Origin: an uncultured Gammaproteobacteria bacterium
GTDB taxonomy: Bacteria > Pseudomonadota > Gammaproteobacteria > Arenicellales > JAANXG01
Direction of reading: 5' to 3'
Length of the DNA stretch: 33,017 nt
Assembly: GCA_947259175.1 (NCBI GenBank)
Contig: CAMYKW010000057.1
Location: forward strand, 1 to 33,017
Made by a program: the position numbers and the translations under genes. Below, piece after piece: positions 8,350 through 15,883 of this stretch (positions within the stretch are counted from its first letter, which is position 1; every line of letters begins with the position of its first letter). Below the pieces are notes generated by a model. It had not been told where the DNA came from. It saw only the letters and a program-made list of their open reading frames with translations, and ran no database searches.

Positions 8350-8775
8350 ATGAAAGTCGCGCGTAGAAAACTCAACGCTCACCAGGGATTCAGCTTAATC
8401 GAGCTTACGGTGACCATGGTGGTCGGCGGCATACTACTGACGCTGGCGATACCGAACTTCAGGAATTTCGCCGCCGACAACGCACTGATTGCGTCCAGCA
8501 ACGAACTCGTCACCCATATCAACCTCACCCGCGCCCAGGCGATCAACCGCAATGTCCCGGTTTCCATCTGCGCCAGCGGAGACGCCTCCACCTGCAGCAA
8601 CAGCACCCGCTGGGACACCGGCTGGATCGTGTTTACCGACAACACCGGCGCCAAGGGGGAAATTGACGGCAGTGATGAGATTTTGCGCATACACTCGGAT
8701 CCAAACGGACACGTAAACATTCTCGGCGGCGGAACATATATTCGTTACGGTCCCACCGGGATTCGTCTGGACTGA
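8350..8775 (+). CDS. GspH/FimT family type IV pseudopilin, C-terminally short
   Basis: The 141-residue protein has a class III signal: a basic leader, a prepilin peptidase site at G|FSLIE and a hydrophobic helix 'LTVTMVVGGILLTLAIP'. The body matches FimT/GspH ('ALIASSNELVTHINLTRAQAINRNVPVSIC' region, two Cys in 'ASTC', 'GWIVF'). Family members normally continue for some 20-40 residues after the 'RYGPTGIR' strand, but here a TGA follows directly and no homologous continuation is obvious in the other frames. It stands alone with no pilV, pilW, pilX or pilY1 nearby. It could be a short functional minor pilin or a decaying gene. No clear Shine-Dalgarno sequence precedes the ATG. Confidence 0.85.
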   Translation: MKVARRKLNAHQGFSLIELTVTMVVGGILLTLAIPNFRNFAADNALIASSNELVTHINLTRAQAINRNVPVSICASGDASTCSNSTRWDTGWIVFTDNTGAKGEIDGSDEILRIHSDPNGHVNILGGGTYIRYGPTGIRLD

Positions 8776-8830
8776 AACCACCGCCCGCATCGCGCCAAAG
8801 GTCCCGGAAAATAGCTAACACGCCCGCGTG

Positions 8831-9232
8831 TCAGTTGACGTCAAAGCCGCGCATCACCATGTCGGCATAGCTGATCAATCCCAGCAACTTCCCGGCCTCG
8901 ATCACCGGAGCCTGAGTTAAGCCGAATTTATCAAACAGCCGGGCGCAATAGCGTATGTCCATGTTCGGGTCGACGGAGATGACGGGTTTTGACATGATTT
9001 CGTAAACATTGACGCGTTGCGGCGAACGGTCCTGGGCAAGCACCTGCCGCGCCATATCCGACAACAGCACGATTCCGTATTCGTCATCATCGCTGCGCTT
9101 GTTGACCAACAGGGCCTCGGCGCCCTGCTGCTTCATGATGCGCAGCGCATCTTGCACGGTGGTCAAACCATCCACCGTCTGGAACTTATCGGTCATTACA
9201 TCGCGCGCCCTGATTATGTTCCGGTTCGTCAT
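8831..9232 (-). CDS. CBS-pair domain protein of the DUF1538 operon
   Basis: A stand-alone cytoplasmic protein of 133 residues made of two CBS motifs. The first is around 'ARDVMTDKFQTVDGLTTVQDALRIM' and the second around 'YEIMSKPVISVDPNMDIRYCARLF', each ending in a Gly-[IL]-[VI]-x-x-[SA]-D-M-type strand ('GIVLLSDMARQ', 'GLISYADMVM'). CBS pairs usually bind adenosine nucleotides and switch an attached or neighbouring enzyme or transporter. Its ATG overlaps the stop of the P-II-like gene by ATGA, implying translational coupling. It is the last gene of the minus-strand unit with two DUF1538 transporters, so it is probably a nucleotide-sensing regulator of them (inference). Confidence 0.92.
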   Translation of the reverse strand: MTNRNIIRARDVMTDKFQTVDGLTTVQDALRIMKQQGAEALLVNKRSDDDEYGIVLLSDMARQVLAQDRSPQRVNVYEIMSKPVISVDPNMDIRYCARLFDKFGLTQAPVIEAGKLLGLISYADMVMRGFDVN

Positions 9233-9579
9233 AACTGATCCTCGACAATCTCAGTGAGTTGTTCCACCTGATGGGCGATGCCCACGGCGTCTTCGACATC
9301 GATCTGAAACGCGATGCCCGCCCCCGGCTGCCGATCGAACTCGCCGATCTCCGCAATCTGCTCGAGTATTTTGCGGCTAAGATGCTCTTCCACCAGGAAC
9401 AATAGCATGTTGCGCTGGGTTTCGAGGCTCAGGCCGAGGAACGTTTTCGGCACCTCGAGGCCTTCACCGCGGGCCTGATTGAGCACCGTGGCGCCGGTCG
9501 CGCCCGCCTTGCGCGCGGCCTTCATGACCGATTCGGTCTTGTCGTCGTCCACGAGCGCAATGAGTAATTTGAAATGCAT
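9229..9579 (-). CDS. P-II-like signalling protein
   Basis: A 116-residue cytoplasmic protein with the P-II ferredoxin-like fold pattern. It has an N-terminal strand 'HFKLLIALVDDDKTESVMKAARKAGATGATVL', a loop region with 'ARGEGL', and the C-terminal 'ILEQIAEIGEFDRQPGAGIAFQIDVEDAVGI', close to the P-II signature 'GxGIAFxxDVEDxVG'. The classical T-loop tyrosine sequence of GlnB/GlnK is absent, so it is P-II-like rather than a glutamine-cascade protein. A GAGAGGT lies about 8-9 bases upstream of the ATG. It sits 28 bases after the second DUF1538 gene and overlaps the CBS gene, an arrangement recalling SbtA/SbtB, where a P-II-like trimer gates a transporter. Its ligand is not predictable from sequence. 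Confidence 0.88.
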   Translation of the reverse strand: MHFKLLIALVDDDKTESVMKAARKAGATGATVLNQARGEGLEVPKTFLGLSLETQRNMLLFLVEEHLSRKILEQIAEIGEFDRQPGAGIAFQIDVEDAVGIAHQVEQLTEIVEDQL

Positions 9580-9607
9580 GATGTTCTACCTCTCGTAGTT
9601 GTGAGCA

Positions 9608-10411
9608 CTAATTGCCGTCATCCTTCTGGCTGGACCGCCGATGTTTTCGCCGCAGCGACCACCAGTCGCTGAGCTGGGCGTAGCCCATTACAGTGATAAT
9701 CGGAAACAAACTCGCGAATGCGATCAACCCGAATCCATCGATTAATACATTGCGTCCCGGCACCGTGCTGGCGAGACCCAGCCCCAATGCGGCGACCAGC
9801 GGGACGGTCACCGTGGAGGTCGTGACCCCACCTGAGTCATACGCAAGTGGAATAATCGCCCGCGGCGCAAACACCGTTTGCACCACCACGACCACATAGC
9901 CGGCAATAATGTAGTAGTACAGCGGTGTGCCGGTCACGATGCGGAAGGTGCCTAGGGCGATGCCGATGGCGACCCCCAACGCTACCGCGACCCGCAGCCC
10001 CCATACCCGAACGGTACCGCCGGAGACGTTCTGCGCCTTTACCGCCACCGCTATGAGCGCAGGTTCGGCAAGGGTGGTGGCGAAACCTATCGCCGCGGCG
10101 AACACGTATACCCATAAATAGTCCTGCCAGCGCACCAGTCCGTCGGTAGACACCGGATCCCCTCCGAGGAAATCCGGACTCGTCAGTTGATAGGCCATCA
10201 ATTTTCCAAGCGGGAACAAGGCACGCTCCAGTCCCGCCAAGAACAAAGTAAGGCCAATCAGCACGTAAACGAAACCGATGAGGGATTTCCCAAGATTTGG
10301 AATTGGCCGGCGCAAGATCAGCACCTGGAAACCGACTACCACCGCGACGATGGGAAATACATCGTGCAAGGTTGCGTACAGGGTGTGCGCGAGTCCGATC
10401 AACAGATCCAT
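9608..10411 (-). CDS. DUF1538 membrane protein, second of pair (UmpAB-like antiporter subunit)
   Basis: A polytopic membrane protein of about 267 residues. The DUF1538 signature is clear: 'LRRPIPNLGKSLIGF', 'ALGF/AIGFATTLAEPALIAVA', '[26 protein letters not shown]' and '[20 protein letters not shown]'. As I recall, a DUF1538 pair from Halomonas (UmpAB) was reported as a two-component Na+(Li+,K+)/H+ antiporter. The ATG at 10409-10411 shares its A with the TGA of the preceding DUF1538 gene (TGATG), so the pair is translationally coupled. The frame remains open upstream to 10675, but that extension reads non-membrane, His/Arg-rich sequence antisense-like to the first gene and is rejected. The C-terminus carries a short basic tail of ~20 residues. 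Confidence 0.9.
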   Translation of the reverse strand: MDLLIGLAHTLYATLHDVFPIVAVVVGFQVLILRRPIPNLGKSLIGFVYVLIGLTLFLAGLERALFPLGKLMAYQLTSPDFLGGDPVSTDGLVRWQDYLWVYVFAAAIGFATTLAEPALIAVAVKAQNVSGGTVRVWGLRVAVALGVAIGIALGTFRIVTGTPLYYYIIAGYVVVVVQTVFAPRAIIPLAYDSGGVTTSTVTVPLVAALGLGLASTVPGRNVLIDGFGLIAFASLFPIITVMGYAQLSDWWSLRRKHRRSSQKDDGN

Positions 10412-11124
10412 CAGATGAGCATTCCGTAAATCATCACAAAAATCATCGGCGTCAACGAGGCGAAGGCGATGAGCCCAAATCCGTCCACCAGTGGATTGCG
10501 CCCGCGAATACTGGATGCAAGACCCACCCCCAGTGCGGTCACCAGCGGCACCGTGACCGTGGACGTGGTGACGCCCCCGGAATCGTATGCGATGCCGATG
10601 ATCTCCGCAGGGGCGAACAGTGTAATCACCACTACACCCATGTAGCCGCCGATGATTAGATAATGCAGCGGCCATCCCTTGAGGATGCGGAACACACCGA
10701 CGACAATGGCGATGCCCACCGAGAACGCCACCGTCACCCGCAACCCCCTGCTGTAGCCGCGCATCGACGCGTCGTTGGCTTCAATCGCGCCGGCCTGCGC
10801 CGCCACTTTGGCGGCTTCATCGGCGATCGCGATCAGCGCCGGCTCCGCAATCGTGGTGCCGAAGCCCAGGGCAAAGGCGAAAAGCAGCAACCACAGCAGA
10901 CTTCCCTTGCGCGCGAAGGCGTGGGCAATCGCCTCGCCGATGGGAAACAAGCCTTGTTCCAGACCCCGGGTAAAAAACGTCAACCCCAGCACGACCAGGG
11001 CCACGCCGGTCAGCAGATCGCCGATGTTCGGGATCGGTTGGCGCAGTACGGCAAGCTGGAAAAACGCAATTACTAAAAAGATGGGTATAAGATCGCGAAT
11101 GCTCGATCGAATCAGCGACAGCAT
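10411..11124 (-). CDS. DUF1538 membrane protein, first of pair (UmpAB-like antiporter subunit)
   Basis: A 237-residue inner-membrane protein, paralogous to the next gene. It shares '[17 protein letters not shown]', '[20 protein letters not shown]', '[26 protein letters not shown]' and '[18 protein letters not shown]'. The polar AEPAL and [13 protein letters not shown] motifs inside predicted membrane segments are good candidates for the ion pathway. It is the first gene of the four-gene minus-strand unit, and a GAAGG lies about 8-9 bases before the ATG. The expected role, from the Halomonas UmpAB precedent, is monovalent cation/proton exchange as a heteromer with its partner. No direct evidence of specificity is visible. 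Confidence 0.9.
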   Translation of the reverse strand: MLSLIRSSIRDLIPIFLVIAFFQLAVLRQPIPNIGDLLTGVALVVLGLTFFTRGLEQGLFPIGEAIAHAFARKGSLLWLLLFAFALGFGTTIAEPALIAIADEAAKVAAQAGAIEANDASMRGYSRGLRVTVAFSVGIAIVVGVFRILKGWPLHYLIIGGYMGVVVITLFAPAEIIGIAYDSGGVTTSTVTVPLVTALGVGLASSIRGRNPLVDGFGLIAFASLTPMIFVMIYGMLI

Positions 11125-11545
11125 CAGTCAGCCTTCGGGTCCGTGTGTTTTAACTGTCGCCGGCATGTCTACGATTGATACCCTCTGGGAACCGACCGCG
11201 CACTTGAATGTCCGCGACACGATTATTCGGATTATGGACGATAATCAATCTTTGATCGAAGATCGAGATCATGCAAGCGCCGCGGAAACCGCGGTAGCAG
11301 CGCCGTCGATCCTTGGTCGACACCCCGATTCTCCTCGTTTAGTTCGAAAAAACCTAAGTTTGATTTGCGTCAAAGCCGGATTATCGCCACGGTGATAAAA
11401 ACTTATGGTGCGCGGCGCCACCGAATGCGGGTGCACAGTGAGCAAGAGCATCGACGTAAAGGTGCAACATTACGACGCGCCTATCCGATATCGACGGAGG
11501 TGCGGTTAGACTCAACGCAATACTTTTCCGGAGCACAGAATCAAC
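11125..11545. other. Divergent intergenic region (DUF1538 operon / unknown gene)
   Basis: About 420 bases with no supported gene. It must hold the promoters of the DUF1538 operon (minus) and of the unknown gene at 11546 (plus). The only recognised element is an FNR-type box at 11360-11373. A Dam-like GATC cluster around 11250-11270 has no evident meaning. Confidence 0.45.
11360..11373. promoter_or_regulatory. Candidate FNR/ANR box
   Basis: TTGAT-TTGC-GTCAA matches 9 of 10 conserved positions of the FNR/ANR consensus TTGAT-N4-ATCAA. On the plus strand a weak -10 (TAAAAA at about 11396) falls where a class II activated promoter (box centred near -41.5) would place it, which would drive the gene at 11546 with a ~140-base leader. 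On the minus strand no good -10 is found at that spacing. The site is symmetrical, so control of the DUF1538 operon cannot be excluded. Confidence 0.45.
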
Positions 11546-12010
11546 ATGACGACCATTCATTCGGACACAGAGTTTAAAGCCGCTCTTTCCCAACTGACCC
11601 TGGCCCAACAGCGCCAGCTCGGCAAGCGTTTTATCGAACACGTCATCGAGCTCTCGGACAACCCCAGTGTCAACGGCGCCGTGACTTTCATCACCACCAA
11701 CGGTCAACCCACCGATGAAGAGATCGCCGCAGGCTACAAGGCGGCCAAGACAGCGGCAATTGACAGTTATACCTTATGCGGGCATGAGGGAGACTGGGGC
11801 CGGCAAGCCGGCCATTTCGTCGCTGCCGCCGCGGCAGCTTGTCTGACGCCCGAACCTCACGCTGGACAAGGCGGGCGCGTTGCATGGAGCACGGCCATGA
11901 ACGCGCGCATGGCGCGGGTCTGCGCTAAGATAGCCGACGGCCAGGGCGCGGATGACACCGAGGTGAAGAAACAATACGAGATACTGGAGGCGTTTTTAAA
12001 CACCGGTTGA
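11546..12010 (+). CDS. Conserved-looking cytoplasmic protein of unknown function
   Basis: A soluble protein of 154 residues without signal peptide or membrane segment. It is largely helical and Ala-rich, with the distinctive stretch 'YTLCGHEGDWGRQAGHFVAAAAAACLTPE'. I do not recognise a family. Two Cys and two His lie in the middle third ('LCGHEGD', 'GHFVAAAAAACL'), which could be a metal or cofactor site, but no standard motif is met. A GGAG lies about 12 bases before the ATG. It converges on the TlpA-like gene with 11 bases between stops. Codon usage and a regular Ala/Gly-rich core argue for a real gene. A possible FNR box lies ~175 bases upstream. Confidence 0.75.
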   Translation: MTTIHSDTEFKAALSQLTLAQQRQLGKRFIEHVIELSDNPSVNGAVTFITTNGQPTDEEIAAGYKAAKTAAIDSYTLCGHEGDWGRQAGHFVAAAAAACLTPEPHAGQGGRVAWSTAMNARMARVCAKIADGQGADDTEVKKQYEILEAFLNTG

Positions 12011-12021
12011 TTTCCGCAGTA

Positions 12022-12927
12022 TCACCGAACAGTACGCCGCCCCGCGTCTTCAAAAAATGCCAGGTATTCGGTCCAGTCCGTGATTGGACCGCGATGTGCA
12101 AAGATGACTACGCCGTTGCGGTCGATGACGTAGCTGGAGGGAAACACGCGGGCGATGTCCCGGTCCGGGATGTGAGTATGCACGGCGGTGGTGAGGCGGT
12201 GATCTTGCGCACCGCGGGAGCCTGAATCGTACAAAGGCAGGCTCTCCAGGCCCTGTTGTATGAGCCAATCCCGCGCCTGCTCGACGGGCTCTCGCATTTG
12301 TAGCAGTACCACCGCGACATCGGAAGGCAGCCGTTCACGTAGTATCCGGAAGAACCCGTGTAATGTAGGCAGTTCCCGCGCACACGGTGGACACCACGAG
12401 CCCCAGAAATGCAGCAGCACGATCTTCCCGCGCAGGCCCGCAACCGATAATCTGCGACCCTTGGCGTCGGTGAACGCGAGATCGGGGAAACGCTCGCCCG
12501 GCGCGGTGCCCTCCCTCGCCTTCGCCGCCTGTCCGGCGCTCGCATACGGTCCCCAGAGCCGCGGCCACTGCTGCCGGGAGAATGTAACTTGGTCATCGAC
12601 GGCATAGGGGACGCAACGTTGCCGGGTACGCTTGGCGCACTCCACCAGGGCTGCTCGTTCCGCCGCCGCGGCGCTTTTCTGCCCCGATGTCCACGCCCAT
12701 GCGCCCCCGGGCGCTATGACGAAAGCGCGGTGGCCTGGCGCATTGAGAAACAACTGATAGTAGCTGTCCCGCGCCGCATTGCCGACGTGAGGTATCGCAG
12801 CGGCGTCATACAAATCGTCCGCACTCATAACCGCAGGCGCGTTCCATAGCAAACCGAATAAGGCAAGCCCGCTGATCTTCCATGCAATACGCCGCCCCGC
12901 AAGTGTGGATCGTACGCGGATGGCCAT
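12022..12927 (-). CDS. TlpA/ResA-like thioredoxin-fold protein with extra N-terminal domain
   Basis: A 301-residue protein with a signal peptide or anchor (~residues 15-36). An N-terminal domain of about 90 residues contains 'HRAFVIAPGGAWAWTSG' and 'C-x7-C' plus 'PYAVDD', a pattern found in small proteobacterial exported domains of unknown role. The C-terminal half is a TlpA/ResA thioredoxin fold: 'LRGKIVLLHFWGSWCPPCARELP' with the redox CPPC at residues 179-182, and 'PSSYVIDRNGVVIFAHRG' with the cis-Pro region. It should act as a periplasmic thiol reductant or oxidant. A clear AGGAG lies five bases before the ATG. It is the last gene of the DUF302-octaheme cytochrome-cytochrome b unit (24 bases after cytochrome b), so it may serve haem attachment or substrate reduction there. 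Confidence 0.88.
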   Translation of the reverse strand: MAIRVRSTLAGRRIAWKISGLALFGLLWNAPAVMSADDLYDAAAIPHVGNAARDSYYQLFLNAPGHRAFVIAPGGAWAWTSGQKSAAAAERAALVECAKRTRQRCVPYAVDDQVTFSRQQWPRLWGPYASAGQAAKAREGTAPGERFPDLAFTDAKGRRLSVAGLRGKIVLLHFWGSWCPPCARELPTLHGFFRILRERLPSDVAVVLLQMREPVEQARDWLIQQGLESLPLYDSGSRGAQDHRLTTAVHTHIPDRDIARVFPSSYVIDRNGVVIFAHRGPITDWTEYLAFFEDAGRRTVR

Positions 12928-12951
12928 GAAGCTCCTGTCCTACGGTGCGCC

Positions 12952-13545
12952 TCAGTCGACCTCTTCCCAACCCGTGACCATCGCCTTGATGTGCGATGTC
13001 GGCGTATGACCGACGGTGGCGAGGTACACATGGGCGATAAAGAAGATCAACATCAGAAACGCGCCGATAACATGGCCAATGGCAATCCATTCGAGGTTGA
13101 GCCATGCCAGGCCCCAGCTGTCCCACGAGCTGTAGAACAAATACAGCAGGCCGGTTATCCAGATCAGCGGATTGATCACCAGTTTTACGAACAGGTACGC
13201 CAGCCGCTGCAATGGATTGTGCTTGGTCAGCGTGGACTGCCGGAACGGATGCGGGGCGTCGGTGAAGATTCCGCTCGCATAATATCGGAATACGGCCTGC
13301 GCCTTGTCCATCGTGGGAATGTATTGCTTCCACTCACCGGTCGTAAAGTGCCAGAAGATTGCGAATATCCACAGCACGATCAACACCCACGCCGCGGTGG
13401 TGTGATAGTCCACCGCCCGTTCGAATCCGAGCCAGGTATAACTGCCGTGGATCTCGAAGCCGGTCAACATCATGAACATGATCAATCCGGCCTGGGACCA
13501 GTGCCAGAAACGTTCGAACCGCTTAAAAATGTATATGCGTTGCAT
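12952..13545 (-). CDS. Membrane cytochrome b partner of the octaheme cytochrome
   Basis: A 197-residue integral membrane protein of the di-haem cytochrome b family (Ni,Fe-hydrogenase/formate dehydrogenase/thiosulfate reductase cytochrome b type). Four hydrophobic segments are visible. Candidate haem-ligating His lie in 'RFWHWSQAG', 'AVDYHTTAAWV', 'FAIFWHFT' and 'IGHVIGAFLMLIFFIAHVYLATVGH'. It would link the quinone pool to the periplasmic octaheme protein. Its ATG lies three bases after the octaheme gene stop, with a GAAGG ribosome-binding site inside the end of that gene, so the two are translationally coupled and probably form one complex. Direction of electron flow cannot be read from sequence. 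Confidence 0.92.
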   Translation of the reverse strand: MQRIYIFKRFERFWHWSQAGLIMFMMLTGFEIHGSYTWLGFERAVDYHTTAAWVLIVLWIFAIFWHFTTGEWKQYIPTMDKAQAVFRYYASGIFTDAPHPFRQSTLTKHNPLQRLAYLFVKLVINPLIWITGLLYLFYSSWDSWGLAWLNLEWIAIGHVIGAFLMLIFFIAHVYLATVGHTPTSHIKAMVTGWEEVD

Positions 13546-13548
13546 GAT

Positions 13549-15201
13549 CTATACCTTCTTTCTGCTGCTGACAAATATCCGAATCGCGCCGTGCACCAGC
13601 ACCGAGATCAATGCCAGTAAAGCGACGGAAAAACCCACGGTATCCATAAACACGATGCGGTCGCGCGCCGGAATGTAGACGCCGTCCACACCCGCCAGGC
13701 GACCTTTTTTTGTGTGGCACTGCTCACATTTGAGGGCGTCCTCTTTCGGCGCCACCATATGCGTGATCGGCCAACTCATCTCGGTTTCGACGAACCCCAT
13801 CGTGCCGCTGTATTCGGCGTCCACCGCTTTCATGCCGGCAGTGAGTGCTTTATCCCAGTCGTGATTTTTCCAAAACGCGGTGTCGTCATTCCCCGCGGTG
13901 TGAAGCACCGCCAGGGTTTTCAGTCCCTTGTCATACATTTGCTTGCCGCGAAATACACGCAACGGCCAGATGCGCGCATCGGGATCGTCGGGGCCGCCCA
14001 GGAACTCGTTGATTTTGACGACGCCGGACTCGTCGACGCGGTCTCCAAACAAAGTGTATTTCACTTTACCGTTGAACCATTGGTACTGGGGGATCACATA
14101 CCGATCGTAAGTGAAATGGCCCTTATTGCTGTCATAGTGAACCTTACCGATGCTGTTACGGGTCCTAATGCGCTTGCCCTGCTCATCCAATTTACCCGCC
14201 GTCGACCAGTCCCAACTCATCTTGGTGTGTCGCGGACCGCGGGCATAGGCCGGTATGTGGCAGGTCTGACAGGCGATCTTGCGCGTGTGATCGTTGAGCT
14301 TGGCATTGCCGCTATGGGGCCCGTTGCCGTGACACGCCTGACACGTGGCGGGATTGCGGTGCGTGTTGGCACCGCGCACCTGTACGCCGTTGGTATCGCT
14401 TGCGGTAGGCCCGTAGCGGCTGCCCGCGACTTCATGGCCGTCGGTAACGTGGCACTTCGCGCAGTTAAAATTCAACCCCTCGGCATCCATGTGCACATCG
14501 AGGTAACGCGCGGGCGTTTCCAGCGAGCTGTCCAGGTCACCGTGCTTCACGGCGTCGCCGCCGCCGCCGCGAAAATGGCACGCACCGCAGGTTTTGCGGC
14601 TGGTCTTGCCCACATGCTGCGCCACTTTCTTGAGGTCCGTAGGCGGCCGCAGGCGGCCCGATTTCGGCGGCCACTCCATGGTCTCGTAGTTGGGATGACC
14701 AGCCAGGCCCGGCAGCTTTTTATAGGCGCCGGTGGTGTCATGACATACCAGGCAGTCGACGTTTTCTTCCACGGTTAAATCAAACTCTCGATCCGCCCAA
14801 CCGTAACCGATGTGACACGCGGAGCAATGATCTTCATTGGATGCCACGGCGGTACAGAAATTGTTGATCACATGCTTTTTACCGAGCACCTGGCCGGTAT
14901 CCGGATTTCGATACTCCCAAGTCCAATGCTGGGTCTGGTGAATCTGCTTGGCGGCTTCGGTGTGGCAGCCAAGACACGCCCTGGTGACTTCGGGACCGTT
15001 CTTGAAGTCCGCCTGCAAGGCCTCGAACTTGGTGTGATCCGCGGTAGATGACGCCAGCGCCCGGGCCGCGTCTTGCTCGAGCGTGGGTTGAGTCGCCGCC
15101 GGCGCGGAATCTACCGCAGCAAAGCTAGATCCTGTTGCGGCTAGCGCCAGCGTCATGGTCGACGCGATAAGCGCAGCGCTGATGGTTTTGAGTAAGGTCA
15201 T
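13549..15201 (-). CDS. Octaheme c-type cytochrome, tetrathionate reductase (OTR) family
   Basis: A 550-residue exported multihaem protein. After the signal peptide (cleavage near residue 29) eight CXXCH haem-binding motifs occur at residues 76-80, 126-130, 150-154, 205-209, 247-251, 287-291, 311-315 and 492-496. The spacing and the landmark 'INNFC...HCSACHIGYGW' followed by 'NVDCLVCHDTTGAYKK' match the octaheme tetrathionate reductase family, whose Shewanella member has an unusual Lys-ligated active haem. A C-terminal membrane helix (~residues 521-543, then basic 'SSRKKV') anchors it to the inner membrane. The family reduces tetrathionate, and nitrite or hydroxylamine in vitro; the physiological substrate here is inferred. 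It is coupled to the cytochrome b gene and preceded by DUF302 after 60 bases. Confidence 0.94.
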   Translation of the reverse strand: MTLLKTISAALIASTMTLALAATGSSFAAVDSAPAATQPTLEQDAARALASSTADHTKFEALQADFKNGPEVTRACLGCHTEAAKQIHQTQHWTWEYRNPDTGQVLGKKHVINNFCTAVASNEDHCSACHIGYGWADREFDLTVEENVDCLVCHDTTGAYKKLPGLAGHPNYETMEWPPKSGRLRPPTDLKKVAQHVGKTSRKTCGACHFRGGGGDAVKHGDLDSSLETPARYLDVHMDAEGLNFNCAKCHVTDGHEVAGSRYGPTASDTNGVQVRGANTHRNPATCQACHGNGPHSGNAKLNDHTRKIACQTCHIPAYARGPRHTKMSWDWSTAGKLDEQGKRIRTRNSIGKVHYDSNKGHFTYDRYVIPQYQWFNGKVKYTLFGDRVDESGVVKINEFLGGPDDPDARIWPLRVFRGKQMYDKGLKTLAVLHTAGNDDTAFWKNHDWDKALTAGMKAVDAEYSGTMGFVETEMSWPITHMVAPKEDALKCEQCHTKKGRLAGVDGVYIPARDRIVFMDTVGFSVALLALISVLVHGAIRIFVSSRKKV

Positions 15202-15261
15202 GATGGTTCACCACAAGCTGGTCACTGGATTGACGTTGACGTGCTTTCTTAACCGGGCGCG

Positions 15262-15810
15262 TCAACAGCCGCTCAGCTCCTGTCCGCCCGCGCCCTTGCC
15301 TCCGCCGGGACGGGTCTTGATCAGGGGCGGCGCGGGTTTGTCCGCATCGAAGCTCAGAAAAGCCTTTTGGTCTTCAGCCACTTTATCCATGATGCTGCTC
15401 ACCTTTGAACCGAACATCTTGCCCATCAGCCCGGCATTCATGGTGCCGACATAGGTCTTTCCGTCATCTTTTTTGTAAACGGTGATGGTGCAGGGCATGA
15501 GAATCGACAGGATTCGGGTCGCGTCCTCCGCCAACAACGGTCCGGAGTACTTCGTGCTGCACGCCTCGACCAGCAACACCGGAGGCACGTTTTGCCCTGC
15601 GGCAGCCACCGACACCGACGGCGACCTGAGGCCGGACAGCTTCCAGCCATGATCGGACAGCGCCTGGATGTTGGCCTGGATACGGGCGGCGGTTTCTTCC
15701 ACGCCGAACGGACTTTCGTGTTCTGTCATCATCAGACCACCGGCGGTGTTCCAACCAACGATGGCCACCAGAGCGATACCCGAGAAAAAACCGGCGAAGA
15801 TCTTCAACAT
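15262..15810 (-). CDS. DUF302 family exported protein
   Basis: A protein of about 182 residues with an N-terminal hydrophobic signal or anchor ('IFAGFFSGIALVAIVGW') and a DUF302 domain. The DUF302 pattern is 'ESPFGVEETAARIQANIQALSDHGWKLSGL', 'VEACSTKYSGPLLAEDATRILSILMPCTITVYKKDDGKTYVGTMNAG'. A Gly-rich tail ends in Cys. The function of DUF302 is not settled; such proteins are frequent beside sulfur- and redox-metabolism genes. The ATG at 15810 is preferred to the ATG at 15828 because AGGAG lies eight bases before it. It is the first gene of the octaheme cytochrome unit and follows the FNR-box promoter region. The conserved Cys residues may bind a ligand or form a disulfide (inference). Confidence 0.88.
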   Translation of the reverse strand: MLKIFAGFFSGIALVAIVGWNTAGGLMMTEHESPFGVEETAARIQANIQALSDHGWKLSGLRSPSVSVAAAGQNVPPVLLVEACSTKYSGPLLAEDATRILSILMPCTITVYKKDDGKTYVGTMNAGLMGKMFGSKVSSIMDKVAEDQKAFLSFDADKPAPPLIKTRPGGGKGAGGQELSGC

Positions 15811-15845
15811 AGCGGCCACTCCTAGCATTGTGAGAAAGTAACTAT

Positions 15846-15851
15846 ATTATA
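15846..15851 (-). promoter_or_regulatory. Candidate -10 element for the DUF302/octaheme operon
   Basis: On the minus strand the bases read a perfect TATAAT, placing a transcription start near 15839, about 30 bases before the ATG at 15810. The hexamer 17 bases upstream reads GAGTAT, a poor -35, which fits an activator-dependent promoter. Confidence 0.55.
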
Positions 15852-15864
15852 ACATACTTATGTT
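15851..15864. promoter_or_regulatory. Palindromic operator candidate overlapping the -10
   Basis: AACATA-CT-TATGTT is a perfect 6+2+6 inverted repeat that shares one base with the -10 hexamer. A dimeric repressor bound here would block RNA polymerase. ArsR-type thiol or sulfide sensors use AT-rich palindromes of this kind, but no specific regulator can be named. Confidence 0.4.
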
Positions 15865-15883
15865 TTATATACTCTGTTTCGCT

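Noticed and set aside
10412-10675. N-terminal extension of the second DUF1538 gene
   Set aside because: The extension overlaps the first DUF1538 gene, is not hydrophobic and is not part of the family; the coupled ATG at 10411 is the natural start.
13714-14778. Long open frame on the plus strand across the octaheme cytochrome gene
   Set aside because: It is antisense to eight intact CXXCH motifs and has no domain of its own; long antisense frames are expected in GC-rich DNA.
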